Shown: in pieces, positions 10,308-21,299 of the stretch
How the letters are laid out: every line of letters begins with the position of its first letter
Position numbering within the stretch: the stretch's first letter is position 1
NCBI GenBank assembly: GCA_039621445.1
Contig: CP154957.1
Location: 3,528,504-3,592,503, forward strand
Length of the DNA stretch: 64,000 nucleotides
Source of the DNA: Euglena gracilis
Taxonomy: Eukaryota > Euglenida > Euglenophyceae > Euglenales
Direction: 5' to 3'
Position numbers and translations under genes: made by a program
Notes under the pieces: model-generated
Seen by the model: the letters and a program-made list of their open reading frames with translations, nothing else
Database searches by the model: none
What the model was told of the DNA's origin: nothing

Positions 10308-10751
10308 TCAATTACCCCAGCTCAGAGCCAGCGGATTTTTTAGTCGTGGACCCCCGGGGAGGCGCAAGATCATTTCGTTCCCGTTGGGGGCCGTTGTGAC
10401 AGAACCTTCAATGGGGCTAGGCTCCCTGTGGGCGAGGTCAGTTTTCCCAGGACAGTGGGCATTTGCAGAGGTGGAGTGGTGGGCTTCATTAGTGCCATGC
10501 TCTGTTTGCCTCCGTTTTAGAAATTTTGCCGGCCCAGGGTTCTCATCAACATCCCCACAAGTGAGGATGGACCCCCTCCCTAGCCTTGTTTTTGTTTTGT
10601 TGAATTCGAATGCAGTTATGGGACAGGAGGCAACATCCGTGCACATAGGTGGCCTGGTGGGTTGGACCTGGTCAAGTTGGACGTCGCTGTGTGAAAGAAT
10701 AGAGCTCTTTCGCCCTGTGCGAGGGCCGGCCGTGTGATTCCCACGTTCCAT
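10308..10751 (-). pseudogene. Retroelement-like frame with a 2A-like peptide
   Basis: A 147-codon bottom-strand frame has at residues 56-74 the string RLGRGSILTCGDVDENPGP. This matches the 2A 'ribosome skipping' consensus D-V/I-E-x-N-P-G-P with D in place of E, including the upstream GRGSxLTCGD part typical of T2A-type sequences. Such motifs are known in some non-LTR retrotransposons and in RNA viruses, where they separate two products during translation. About 70 codons follow the motif with no recognisable endonuclease or polymerase, so the element is truncated or decayed. The knuckle 520 bp upstream on the same strand fits a retroelement. Confidence 0.55.
10530..10586 (-). other. 2A-like ribosome-skipping motif
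   Basis: The codons read directly from the bottom strand give GRGSILTCGDVDENPGP followed by Ala. In characterised 2A peptides separation occurs between the final Gly and Pro. Pro is normally followed by the downstream protein, here AKFLKR. Confidence 0.7.
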
Positions 10752-10968
10752 TTAGTGGGCTAGAAGGGATTGTTATTTGGAGCTGGGGCGGGGGTGTTGA
10801 GATTTGGAGGATGCGAATTTTGGGAGAGGCGGTGTGTTTGGGGTGTTGGGGTTGGAGCAGAGAAAAACCGAAGGTGAGGAGTTTGGAGATGGGGGCCTCC
10901 TTGGACGTCACCAGATGCCAGAGTGACGCTTTCCTGGCCCTCAATGAAGATCGTCCTCGCCCTTGCCA

Positions 10969-11193
10969 TTACAGGAGGTCCGACAGGATCGGCATGGCAT
11001 TCTTGGTAGTAAAGAATGAGGGCAAGGGCCTTTTGTTGGCAAGAGGCGGATGGCTGGGACAGGGTTGAAGGGGGGGAGTGGTTGGCGGCCTCAGTAGGGA
11101 GTGACATTCCCAGTACCAATGACCACCGGTGCAGAAGGGGCAAGGCCAGGCTGGGGAGAATCTGGTGTCCCGGAGGAAATTGTCGTGGCCCAC
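10969..11193 (-). pseudogene. Gag-like fragment with a CCHC-type zinc knuckle
   Basis: The 74-codon frame contains CPFCTGGHWYWEC (11104-11142), spacing C-x2-C-x3-H-x4-C, one residue shorter than the classical retroviral knuckle but seen in some retroelement gag/ORF1 proteins. Just upstream, a second possible finger (CPVCQSSF) lies in an overlapping frame, suggesting one frameshift. The downstream part is Pro-rich, as gag tails often are. Taken with the 2A-like frame, this points to a broken retroelement on the bottom strand. Confidence 0.42.
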
Positions 11194-11259
11194 AAAAAGA
11201 CGACTGGCAAACTGGACAAAGCAGACCCAGCGAGGGCTTTCTTGGCAGAAAATCCACGC

Positions 11260-12750
11260 CGACAGGGGGGGGCAGTTCTGTGGACCTACAAAAGCGGAGG
11301 CACCCGGAGCACTGTTAAATTGGCTTCTCGTCCAAATCTTTTGTCCCTGGCTCCAAAAATTACGGCCCTCTGCCCCCCAAAAATTCGGCCGGTGCAGCCT
11401 TGAAAATTTGACTTTGTTTCCCTCATCTCAAAAATTTCATCCTGGACCAAAATTCTCAGGTCGGGGACAAAATTTATTGGGGGCCTCAAGGTTTGACTCT
11501 AGGAGGCGCAGTTGTGAGAAAGGAGTGTTGTATTTTATACAGAAATAGCCATGTTTGCTTAATATATGAATGTGTGTATATATTCCATTGCTGCTGCAAA
11601 GAGAACCCTGATTGTTTCGGTGGAATTTAACAGCAGGAGAATTTCCATAGTCGTGGCATCAAAGCTGGTTTGGTGTGCAAAACATCTCAGGACCCGCCAA
11701 AGTGTGTCCATTATGGAGATCGAAAAGAGATGAGTATTTCCCCCGCAACCTGTGTGTCAGCAGCACCATGCGTTGCATCGTTTAATTGGCAATCGATCGA
11801 ACTGGTACCAGGGCATATGGCCAATGGGTGAGTCAATGGCCCAGTGAAGTTTTATTACAACGCACGGAAGGAGAAGGAGGAAACACACACGGCTGCCCCG
11901 GAGCGGTCTTTTTAAATATAATCATGAATTCATAGCGTCGCAAGCATGGCTGGATGTGCCCAGTAAATTATTGAAAATTATTGTGGCCCTGATGGCCGGG
12001 ATGTGACGAGACTGGCCGGAATATTGCAAGAACGATGTATCAGTACCACCATCCACCTTCCTGCAAATTCAGGAAATTTTTCATGGGCGAACAAGAGCTT
12101 TTTCAACAAAGGGGACACCGTTTTACCAGCTCTGTCCGGTTGGACCCCGGGCTGGGCCCAATTCCAGTCCCATACCCCTGTGAAGGGGAGGGGGGTCAGC
12201 CAGCAGCCTTTTTCCAGCCAGCCCAAATTTCCCAGCCTCTGAGCTGGACCCCCCAGGAGGGTCTCTGAGGGTCTGAGGGTCTGAGGGTCTCACATCCATC
12301 CGTAAACGTTTAAGGAACCACTCCATTATTTGGATATGCCACCATATGCTTGATGTCAAAGGCAGTGATACCACATGACAAATGTTAGCTCTGCTATCAT
12401 CAGGTGCAGCTCGAACTCCTCCCTACCGGCAATGCTGTTAAATTCAGACACAAAATTATTTCCTCTCCGGTGAGGGGCTGCCTCTGCAGCTCCGATCCCC
12501 CACTGATTCGGAACACACACCTTAAAAACCCTTAAATGCAATCCCAGCCTTCCCAGCGCCAGTGCTGCCAGAAGCACGCATGCAAATACATATGAGTCAA
12601 GTTAAGACACAATTATGAGTTGAGTTGGTGCCGAAGGCTTCTCTATTAGTTGAGTTCGTGGTGCAATGCACAGCTCACAGATTGTTTTTCGATTCAGCAA
12701 TTGTTGCCCGCTTGAACCCAAGCACCTGCTGGCTCTGCCGGTAACCTCCA
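11260..12750. other. No supported gene; one dispersed repeat
   Basis: No frame with convincing composition. Positions 12192-12262 hold a CAGCCAGCAGCCTTTTTCCAG repeat that recurs at 50078, 50660, 50960, 52762, 57610 and 57910. At 12265-12290 there is a short GAGGGTCT tandem. Confidence 0.5.
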
Positions 12751-12752
12751 AC

Positions 12753-12875
12753 TCAATTTGGGCATGTGCCAGCATCGAGCCGTTGATGCAGTTCTTCCAG
12801 CCCATTTGTGGGGTGTGCAGGAAAATGGTTGTTCTCCACACCGTCGGTCACCATCACCACCGGGTTGTCTGTATC
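12753..12875 (-). CDS. Possible terminal exon, vWA-like strand motif
   Basis: Read on the bottom strand from a TAG|AT boundary: TDNPVVMVTDGVENNHF, then GLEELHQRLDAGTCPN and a stop. The hydrophobic strand followed by TDG resembles the MIDAS-proximal strand of von Willebrand factor A domains (VVVLTDG), but only this motif is visible. The upstream boundary lacks a clear pyrimidine tract. Overlapping top-strand frames (12666-13092) also look protein-like, so the strand is not certain. Confidence 0.28.
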   Translation of the reverse strand, partial: DTDNPVVMVTDGVENNHFPAHPTNGLEELHQRLDAGTCPN

Positions 12876-13341
12876 TATTTTGGCCGTCGGCGTGGCACCA
12901 TGTTTTGGGGAGCTTGCTCTTTTTCGCCCACAAAACGACGTGGTTCGAGGCGTGTGTTATCTTGAGTTGGCACAACAAGAACAGTGCATTCGGTTTTCAC
13001 ACATTTTTGAAGCATTGGAAGAGCATGGAAAGGAAACGCCGCTGCTTCAGAAGAATGGAAGAGAATTTAGTAGAGGAGGACATTTTTTTTGAAAAGTCTT
13101 TTTCAAGAATCTTGGAATTTTTCTGCATTGACATTGGTTTCGCACAGGAATGTGGACAATGAGGTGGAAAGGCTTGCCACAAAATGGCCTCAGCATCGAG
13201 CAACACAGCCACAAGTGTCTCACGGCAACCATTCAGGAAATCAAGTGAGGCAACCACAACAATTTCCACATGCACGGGCACATGGCACATCAACAAAGAA
13301 TAAAGAACAAAAAAACAAAAGAACAAAGAACAGAGGCAAAC

Positions 13342-13656
13342 CTTTGGTATGTTGTGAGTTGAGGACATCAAGGTCTGCGAAGGTCCCAAAGGTGAGCTTG
13401 AGGTCCATGGCAAATGCATCTTTTTCTCTGACAAGGTAAATGATTGGCACCATCTCAAGATGCCTTTCTTCGTTGCTGCAGATGACCAAAGAATTTCGTT
13501 CGCGGAAATTGAGGGGGTGGGCACACAAGTAATACGTTTCACGAAACCTACATTCTGGATGGGTGTACACGTCGATGGGGTGTAGAGTCTTTTTGTTTGT
13601 ACCGGGGTCGGAAACGGCATTGCAACGAGAAGGCGCCCCTCCTTGGTCACGCCGCA
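13342..13656 (-). CDS. Probable internal exon, unknown protein
   Basis: The bottom strand reads ...GTTGTTGTCCTACAG then the exon, ending ACCAAAG|GTTTGC: a good 3' splice site with a pyrimidine tract and a good donor. The exon is 315 bp, phase 1 at both ends. The frame has natural composition throughout: VYTHPECRFRETYYLC, NSLVICSNEERHLEMV, IIYLVREKDAFAMDL. Third codon positions are not GC-biased, unlike the top-strand exons. No family recognised. A second long frame overlaps part of it, but it does not fit both splice sites as well. Confidence 0.5.
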
Positions 13657-13699
13657 CTGTAGGACAACAACAGCAAAAGGTGATGGAGGGTTGAAATGA

Positions 13700-14700
13700 T
13701 GTCAAGGGGGCCATTTTTCTTCCTCCTCTTCCTCTTCTTCCGTCCAAAAATCTTCATGTTCCTTCCTCTGAGATGCAGGGTATTTAGAAGAGATGCAAAC
13801 CAAGGGTTATTGTTGATAATTTTGACATCGTATGATGAGGATATTTCTAACGTTGGTATTCTAGATCATCGGGGATATCTTGTTTAATGGGGAAAAAAAC
13901 AATAAACATTCTGTGTCAGTAGAAATGGGAATCCATCATCACATGAATGGTAGGTCATTGAAATGATTATGACAATTCATCGTGCGGTTACAAATACACC
14001 AACAGCTTTGGTGGAATGAGAATGGAGCATTTTTTCACAGCGCATTATTTATTTATTGCTCCTGCCTGCTGCAGGCACCCAGATGTGTCAGTTTGTTGTA
14101 TAATGTGTTCAGCGGTATGACTGATAAATTGTCAAATAAAGTTAGTAAATAAGTCAAATGGAGATAAAAGCTGGTATTCAATAATTCGCCTTGACCCTCC
14201 CCCAAAAGACCAAGAGGCACACAGGGTCAGGAGGGCACTCATTTGCCATTGTACTGACCTTGCCTCCCAGGTCGTTTCCAATGTGGCGAACGGTTTGTAT
14301 TTTTTTTATTTCCAGTGCCGAATCCCAGAGAAAAAGTTACCTGCATCAGCACTGCCCATGGAAGCAGTTTTGTTTAGTTTGAATTTGCTGCATTCCTCCC
14401 CATATTAATGCATCCACACCCCCTCCACATATGCGCACACAAGAATTTCTGCCAGTTGGTACGTGTGCATATATACATGTTGTTTGTTGTGTGTGTTTTT
14501 TTGCACACATGTTGGGTTGCGTGGGTGGGATGGGGGGGTGCACGCACTCGTTATGTGTGTATGTGCGTTGTGTGTTTTTTATGTGTGGTTGTTCGTGTAT
14601 GTTTGAAAGTGTTTCGCGTCTGTCTCTGTATGTTTTATTTGTTTTACCGTTTAGATTTTATGTTTTATTTTATTTTGTTTTTTTCCGATGAAAAAGCAAC
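13700..14700. other. No supported gene
   Basis: Mixed AT-rich and TG-rich sequence. Frames at 14346-14691 are products of TG-rich low complexity. Confidence 0.5.
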
Positions 14701-14702
14701 AG

Positions 14703-14869
14703 AGGTTGCCTGCCCCGACGTCAATGCTGGAGGTTCTCAACGACCTCGCCAGCCTGGATTCAACCTCGATTGTCTCCGCCAACCTCAGCGTGTACTCCAC
14801 TCTGCTCACGTGTTGCCAGGACAGCGGCGTTTCTGGTGACTACCCCAAATGCTTTTTCTGGTGCCCAGG
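14703..14869 (+). CDS. Probable exon, unknown protein
   Basis: Preceded by a T-rich tract and GCAACAG, and followed by CCCAGG|GTAAAT, a strong donor. The reading is RLPAPTSMLEVLNDLASL, STSIVSANLSVYSTLL, then a Cys-rich end. Most third positions are G or C. The frame is also open upstream to an ATG at 14688 (MKKQQR), so this could instead be the first coding exon. Alternative donors at 14828 (phase 0) and 14835 (phase 1) exist. No domain recognised. Confidence 0.5.
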
Positions 14870-15431
14870 GTAAATTCTGCATAAAAGCATTATTTCATCC
14901 AAAGATCGCACCCCTTCAGATAATACATCAGGAGAGGTGGATTCGGACTCGGAAAGTATTTCTTGTCACAAAAAACAACAGTGTTTTCATGTTTTTCTCC
15001 GAAAGACCGTTTTCATTCTTGAAAGAACACATTTTCTATCAGAAACCACACAAAATTTTCTCGCATGAAGTTTTTTTCCTGGAAAATAACAAAATAACCC
15101 GCCACAAAGTGCACAGTGTTTCTTTCTCCCTCCCTGTCCTCAGCAACCAGTCCCTTGGAGATTCATCAAGAATCCTGATTTGTAAAATGCGCATTTTCCT
15201 TCCCACCATTTCCCCCGACGATTTCCAGATTTTGCCATCCCTATTGGTTTTTGGGGTTTTTTCAGCGGGAATTGTCGGAAACGAATTGGATTTTCTTGGT
15301 TTGTCGCAAACACACCCCATACACTGATACACGCTCACGAGGTTTTTGGCGTGTGTGTCATTTCACGTGTGTGCGCCGCTTTTCGAATTTTTTGAAGGGA
15401 GTGCTTTAACCCCCTCGGACCCTGCACAAAG

Positions 15432-15631
15432 CCCCCGCGCTTTGGCCTCTTTGCTCCCGCCGGTGTCTTTCCCTGCCTCACCGACCCATTGGCGGCCGGC
15501 CGAGTCGCGGCCTTCGGGCTGGCCACGCGGCTGTTCGCGGACGGGCGCGAATTAGGCATCGCCCGCGCCGTGGAGGCCGCAGCGTGGCGGCGAGCCGCTG
15601 GGGCCGAGGGGCCGGCTTCCTTTTACGGAAG
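15432..15631 (+). CDS. GC-rich putative exon, unknown protein
   Basis: Opens after CACAAAG and ends GGAAG|GTCGCC. The reading PPRFGLFAPAGVFPCL, AAGRVAAFGLATRLFADG, LGIARAVEAAAWRRAA has strongly GC-ending codons and looks like a compact hydrophobic/helical segment. The donor is in phase 2, which does not join directly to the next block at 15900 (phase 0). One boundary is therefore wrong or an exon is missing. Confidence 0.42.
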
Positions 15632-15899
15632 GTCGCCCCCCCCCCCGGGTGCTATGGGCAGGCGGGGTTGGGGCAATTCCGACCCCCTTCCAGGGGCAGG
15701 GTCAGGTTTTGTGGTGGGTCGCGTGAGCACACGCTCTGGCGCTGAAGGCGCAGAGCACCCAGGAAAAAATTGGCCGTTTTCAAAGAAAAACTGGTCTGCA
15801 GGCACCGGGACCCAAATTGAAACCCCCCTTGTGCCTGTTACAACCAGGCACCCCATTGCACAAGGCACCCCTCCCCCCCCCCGGGTTGTTAAAAAGAAG

Positions 15900-16023
15900 C
15901 CTGCCGAGGAGCCGGAGGGGGAGGGGGGGAGCGAGGAGGCGACGGCTGCCCTGGAGTGCCTCGCGCGGAGGCCGACGCTGCTCTTTCCGTCTCTGGCTTT
16001 GCCAACGATGACCCCCCCATCCA
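15900..16023 (+). CDS. GC-rich putative exon, unknown protein
   Basis: Preceded by GTTGTTAAAAAGAAG, a motif seen before several other exons here, and followed by TCCA|GTAAGG. The 41 codons give PAEEPEGEGGSEEATAAL and ECLARRPTLLFPSLALP; third positions are nearly all G or C. Enters in phase 0, leaves in phase 1. Likely an acidic linker followed by a hydrophobic segment. Confidence 0.48.
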
Positions 16024-16029
16024 GTAAGG

Positions 16030-16299
16030 GTGTTGTCAGTACAGTGATGCGGATTGCGGAGGTCAGGGACCCAAAAAAAGAGCACAGCGTCAACCCTGTC
16101 GTCTTCAAAAAGGTTGCGTAGTTATCAATAAAATTAAGTTGTCGATTCCTGCTCATTTTTATCCCATCTGTCGGATTTGCATTTCATGTAATTTGTGTTA
16201 ATTAAGTTTAGTTGTAATTTATTTGTGCTATTTGTTTTCCATGTCTCTTTTCCCAAGTCACAGGAATAGTTCACACCCTCTGTGTTTCTTTGACACACA

Positions 16300-16335
<36 letters not shown>

Positions 16336-17880
16336 AACACATTGCCAATTTTTTGTGTCTTTGACGTGGGGGAAGTTGTTGTTTATTGTTTATTATGATA
16401 AGCAGGCATTCCTGCAAATTTGTGCCACAAATAATCACAAATAATCACGAACCAGCACGAATTTAGGGATTTTCCAAAGTCACAAATAATCACAAATAAT
16501 CGCGAACAACCACAAACAACCCCGAATAATCATGAGTTTGTCTGCTTCTAAAAAAAAATGGCTTTTCTATCCAGGATTAGTTTCCCTCAAAAGGGGAGAG
16601 CAAACAATGGACAAGAGGTGATTTTTTTCCATGCTCCTTTCCCTTTGCTCTCTGCCACCCTCTCCCCGATGCACTCTCTCTGCCCTCCCCTCTGTCCATC
16701 ATCATTATCGGAGTCACCATCTCATCTCCTCTCCTGTTGTATATTTTGATATAAAAAAACTGTGGAATTTAAGAGCGGGCTGTATCTGCCTCCTGCGAGC
16801 AGGTTATATCTGCATCCTGCATTTTTGTCCATTTTGGTCAATTGTCAATCATTTTTGCACCATTATTGGGTCATTACTAGCCATTGTGAGCCCATTTTAG
16901 AATACAGTGTATTGTACATACATCGCATTGCATACAGCAATACATTTTACAATACACCATTTTATCTTGTTTCTGCGTCCTCTTTGGTTCTCCATTCCTT
17001 CAAACATGCGAGGCCCACCTCGTTGAAGTCATTTACATTTAAGCCAAAAATGTCCCAAAGTCGCCAACAATGTCAAATGAAATTATCCTGGACCCAGGCA
17101 CGTGCACCATCCTTCAGAAAATAATTTTTGTGAAATTCTGCAAAATTTCTGCAAATTTTCACAAAATCCTAAAATCCTGCAAATCCCAGAAAAAAATGCA
17201 AAATTGCACTGTATTATAATGTGTGTTGTTGTTCATTGCAAGAAATGTGAAACCAGACGCTTTTTGGGTGGCGTGAATGATCACGAATCATCACGAATAG
17301 TCACGAATTAGAACCAAGCATCGTCAGCACGAGTTTGTGGGAATCCCTGTGATAAGCTATCTATCTGAAACATTGGATATCAGCTAAATGCCAGTATCAT
17401 AATTCCGGAAAATGCATCTCTGCTCAAAGGGTCCCAAATTATCTCTTTTTGTATATTCTCTGCGACTGCCTCTTCCTAGCAGCCTACTCAAAGGGTGTGT
17501 TGCCTCTCCCGCCTGACGTCTACCCCATGTGTTGCCTGCTGCTGTCTTGCTCAAACCCCTTTTTTGGATTGCTGCCTCCAACGTTGGTGATTTCATGCAC
17601 TGCTCATTGGAGTGGGGGAACTCCACTCTTCGTTTTTCCTCACCACTCTTCATTCTTTGGATTTCCGTATTCCACCCCCTTTTCATAAATTTTTCATTTT
17701 TGGCTCTGCTAGTTCGCAGGACAAACAACCTGCCTCATTGACGGCTCCCATACACCCCCTGGATTCAATTCCCTGCTGGAGAATGAGTTTGGTTTTGGGA
17801 TTTTTTGCAAGCATTGAGCATGAACCCTGTGAACACCTAAAGTGGGTGTGGGTGGGTGGGTGGGTTTGGGTCATATCATT
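16030..17880. other. Intron-like, no supported gene
   Basis: Holds a (CA)n tract at 16296-16336 and a degenerate CACAAATAAT tandem at 16425-16535, with related CACGAAT words at 17275-17310. Short frames here lack splice support. Confidence 0.55.
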
Positions 17881-17884
17881 GTTT

Positions 17885-18210
17885 AAGGTGTGTCCGACCC
17901 CCCCCCCCCAGGGGTGACTGACTGGTTTTTGGCTCCAGACCCCCCCCCGGGGGTGGGGTTGGCCAGGATTGGCTGAAAGTGGCCACCCGGCACCGAAGGC
18001 GCCGGAAAATTTTGGGGGGTTTTGACCAAAAATATTTTGCTTTTTGGCCATTTTTTGGCTGAGTTGCCAAAGTCACCTACCCCCCCCCGGGGGGGGGGGG
18101 GGGGGGAGGGTAGGAAGTGGGTGACTGGTCTTTGAAAAGCGACTGATTGTTTTTTTTTGAATTGGAAAGTACCCTGGGGGTTGGTAAGCAATGGTATGGT
18201 TTGGGCTTTT
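17885..18210 (+). repeat. Dispersed repeat family B, copy 1
   Basis: Contains GTGACTGACTGGTTTTTGG, CTCCAGACCCCCC, a GC hairpin (CACCGAAGGCGCCGGAAAATTTT), GGGTGACTGGTCTTTGAAAAG and a closing GGTAAGCAATGGTAT. The same blocks occur in the same order at 41108-41430, and in a shortened form at 52549-52680. Confidence 0.75.
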
Positions 18211-18484
18211 TGGGTGGTTGCACCACAGGTCAAGCGAGCAGTTTTCCTTTAAAATTAAGAATACCCCACCCACCCTCACCCTGGGCGTATCCCAAAACCC
18301 TCCGAGGGGTGGGGGTCCTGGGACCCATTTTGGGGCCCGAATCCCAAAAAAAGATTGCGGTGCTTCGCCCCCCCCCCCAAAAAAAGAGGGAAACCCCCCT
18401 CCGGGGGGACCCATTCAGCCAACCCCCCCCCGGGGAGAGGGATACGGCGGAACCCATCGGAAAATGAGGCCATGGTTTGTACTC

Positions 18485-18517
18485 AAATAGTGTCACATAT
18501 ATCATATGTCATATATC

Positions 18518-18551
<34 letters not shown>

Positions 18552-18675
18552 ATCAGATATCATGATATATCATATGTATATATGTATATATAGAGATATA
18601 CATATATAGATATATATGTGACATACTATGATACATTATACATCATATGTCATACATCATATCATATATCTATGC
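18485..18675. repeat. TA-rich microsatellite
   Basis: Tracts of TATATA with CATATATGAT variants. Confidence 0.9.
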
Positions 18676-18699
18676 AGGGGTGGCGGTAATTGGCAGGTG

Positions 18700-20750
18700 A
18701 GGGTTATTGTTTCCTCATTGGGTATCCGGCCCAATAATATTTTGCCTCGTTCAGGGCTGCCAAAGAGCCAAGTTGAAGGAAAGGGTCGCTTGGCCCCGTC
18801 TTCGGTTGCAGCCAGCAGACTACGAGGCGTATACAGACGAACCAGTGCGCTACGTGCAGTGCCATGTGGAGGGTAACCGGGAACAGAGGTTTTTATAGCC
18901 GGGGGTTTATCTGATACCATTTAATTTTTTTTCCATTTTTCTGGATTTTTCACCCAGGAAATTCCGTATTTCCAGAATCAGCATGTTCCCAAAATTACAA
19001 AAATCATGCTTTTGGACCTTTTTGTTGGGGAAAAAAAATGTGGACAACAGCTCAAATTTACACGTATATTGCAAAATGACCAAATTTGTGAAATTTTTCT
19101 GTGTCCCCTCCAGCAGTATTATTTCCCAAAACCGCAAATTCCGCAATTTTTCCGAAGGCCTCCGAAATCAATCCCCCCCCCCGGGATTAGGGTTAGGGTT
19201 AGGCCGAAGTTAGGGAGTTAGGCCAAAATCAGAAACGCGGGGTGGGGTCCGACCCCCCCCCCCCGTTTAACTGCTGACCCCCGGGGGGCCAGTGGTCAAA
19301 GCTGCCACATTTTCTTTTTTTGCATATTTTGTCGTTTTTTTTTCAGGGTGATTGCACATCTATCAGAATCCTCAGGCATTATTGTCTTTGCGTTGCATAC
19401 ACCATTTTTGGATCAACTTTGCATTTTACGGTGTTGCAAAACAGAAATATAAGTGTGTGCACTGGGAAATTAGCCGCGCCATTATGCAAGTTTAAGTTTG
19501 CAGCACCTGTTTCTTTTTTCTTTTGGTTTGGCTTGTGTGGAATTTTTAGAAAAAAAGGTGGTCCCTCTTTGTGGCAATGTCAATTTGCGGGGATTTTCTC
19601 TTTGCCAAAATTTGCATTTTTTGGGGGGAAACCATTTTCCAAAAATGTTCGCATTCAAGTTTTTCTGATGACATTTTTCCTAACTCAGAAAGATTGAATG
19701 GGTCCGAGGCGAAAGGCGCAAGCCCCTCCCCCCCCCCCCCGGCCTTGGACGGAGAAAGGCTATGACTTCCGGACCCCCACCCCCGCCCCACAGGGCTGGA
19801 GAAGCAACTTCCCTTCAAACAAAAGGCCTCTGGCAGGGAGGGCAGCAAGGCAGAGGCAGCGCTGCAGCTGCTGAAGGTCAGCCGCAGATGTCCAATCAAA
19901 TGAGAGAATGCACGTTTGTCGGTCTGTACGGAGGGGGGGGGGGGGCTTTGTGTTCCACGAGGTGGGAAAAACAAATGGGGAAATGGCGTGTGCGGAAGGA
20001 GTGGAACGAGCTATTTCTGGCAACTTGAGAGCATCGCTTTTCCCCCAAAAAGGCGAAAGTTCTTTGCGGCTTTTTGGGGAGGTTTTGGCCATGTTCGATT
20101 CTTTCCCAGGCCTTCACATCCAGAGGCAACCCATAAGGGGCCCTAGACCCATTTTTGCCTAGAGCGACCGGGGACAAATAAATTGGACCTCTGCGGAGGC
20201 CCATCAGGTGGGGTGGACGTCCCTTATAAATCACGCCAAATCCCACTGCAGAAGTTTGTGTTGAGAAGCCCCACAAATTGGGAGGCAAAAAACACGCAAA
20301 CGCGTGCCGCCCCACAAAACGCGGTGAATCACCATGAAACAGAGAATATAATAATAACCTTGGCAACACACAAGCGCGTTTTTGGTTCCACACTGCCACC
20401 TGGCAGGGTTTTCAGCCAATTTTGGGGTGGGTTTCGGGTAGTGGGTGGGGGTGAGATAACTATTCCAGGGAGGTCATGCGTGGGTGTTCTTTTTTAAATT
20501 AAAAAATGGTGGTTGTTTGGGCCAGGGGGAAAGTGCCCCTGGGGATCATCAATGAACCTGTGGTCTGGAAAAACCAAAACCCACAAAAAAAGCAACCAAA
20601 AACATATTATAAGCAAGAAACAGGTGCCCAGCTGGAATTACCTGGAAATTAAAATTATTTGGGCAAATTGAGGGCAGATCTTTTGGGCGAAATCTTTTGG
20701 GGAAATCAAAAAAGGTTTTTCCCCAAATATGAAAACCCCCCCAATGTCAA
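18700..20750. other. No supported gene
   Basis: Mostly G/C runs alternating with A/T-rich DNA. A frame near 18720-18890 has no clear splice signals. Positions 19184-19204 hold ATTAGGGTTAGGGTTAGGC, a short telomere-like tract. Confidence 0.5.
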
Positions 20751-20814
20751 ACCCCGAACATGAAACCAGCGGTCTGGCCGAGCCCCCCCCCCCCCCCCCG
20801 GGGGTCCCCCATGG

Positions 20815-20940
20815 AGGATATAAGGCGCCGAAAATTTTTGAAAAGGGTTTTTGGAGAGAAAAAAATTAGCATTTTTCCCGATTTTTAGCCATTTTCGGGG
20901 GAAAGTCAGTGGGTTCCCCCAGGAGGTGGGGGGGACCCCC
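20815..20940 (+). repeat. Dispersed repeat family I, copy 1
   Basis: GGCGCCGAAAATTTTTGAAAA, a variable T-rich middle, and a closing GTGGGTTCCCCCAGGAGG. Related copies lie at 43850-43935 and 46618-46700. Confidence 0.6.
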
Positions 20941-21067
20941 CCCGGTCTTAAAAAAAAAGCCCCTGTTACCCCCCGAGGTAGTGCCTGCCGGCCCAGGCAC
21001 TCCAGGGTACCACGAGACCCCCCTCACCCCCGGGGGGGTTGGCCGAATTCAGCCTGGGGCGGGGGGG

Positions 21068-21238
21068 GTCTGCGACGGCGTCGTTGTTCGCAGCGGCCCC
21101 GCGGCGTTCCTGGAGGCGGCCGGACGGGCCGCCGGCCCGCTTCGCATCGGCGGGCCGCCGCCCTCCCCCCCCGCCCGAGGCGGTGCCCGCCGCGGAATTC
21201 CTCAAACGATGCCCCAAACGGTGCTGCTGCGAGAGAAG
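21068..21238 (+). CDS. GC-rich putative exon, unknown protein
   Basis: The frame VCDGVVVRSGPAAFLEAA and GRAAGPLRIGG has nearly all G/C third positions and natural composition. It then passes into Pro/Arg-rich sequence. A G run lies directly before it, and no clear acceptor or donor could be fixed. Other frames on both strands are also open because of the high GC. Confidence 0.33.
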
Positions 21239-21299
21239 AGGGCAAAAATCCAAAAAGGCAAGCCTCGTATTACTGGGCCCCCCCACAGGGCCCAGTGAC

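Noticed and set aside
12666-13162. Three overlapping top-strand frames of 94-134 codons
   Set aside because: All look partly protein-like, none has splice support; they cannot all be real and the bottom strand competes.
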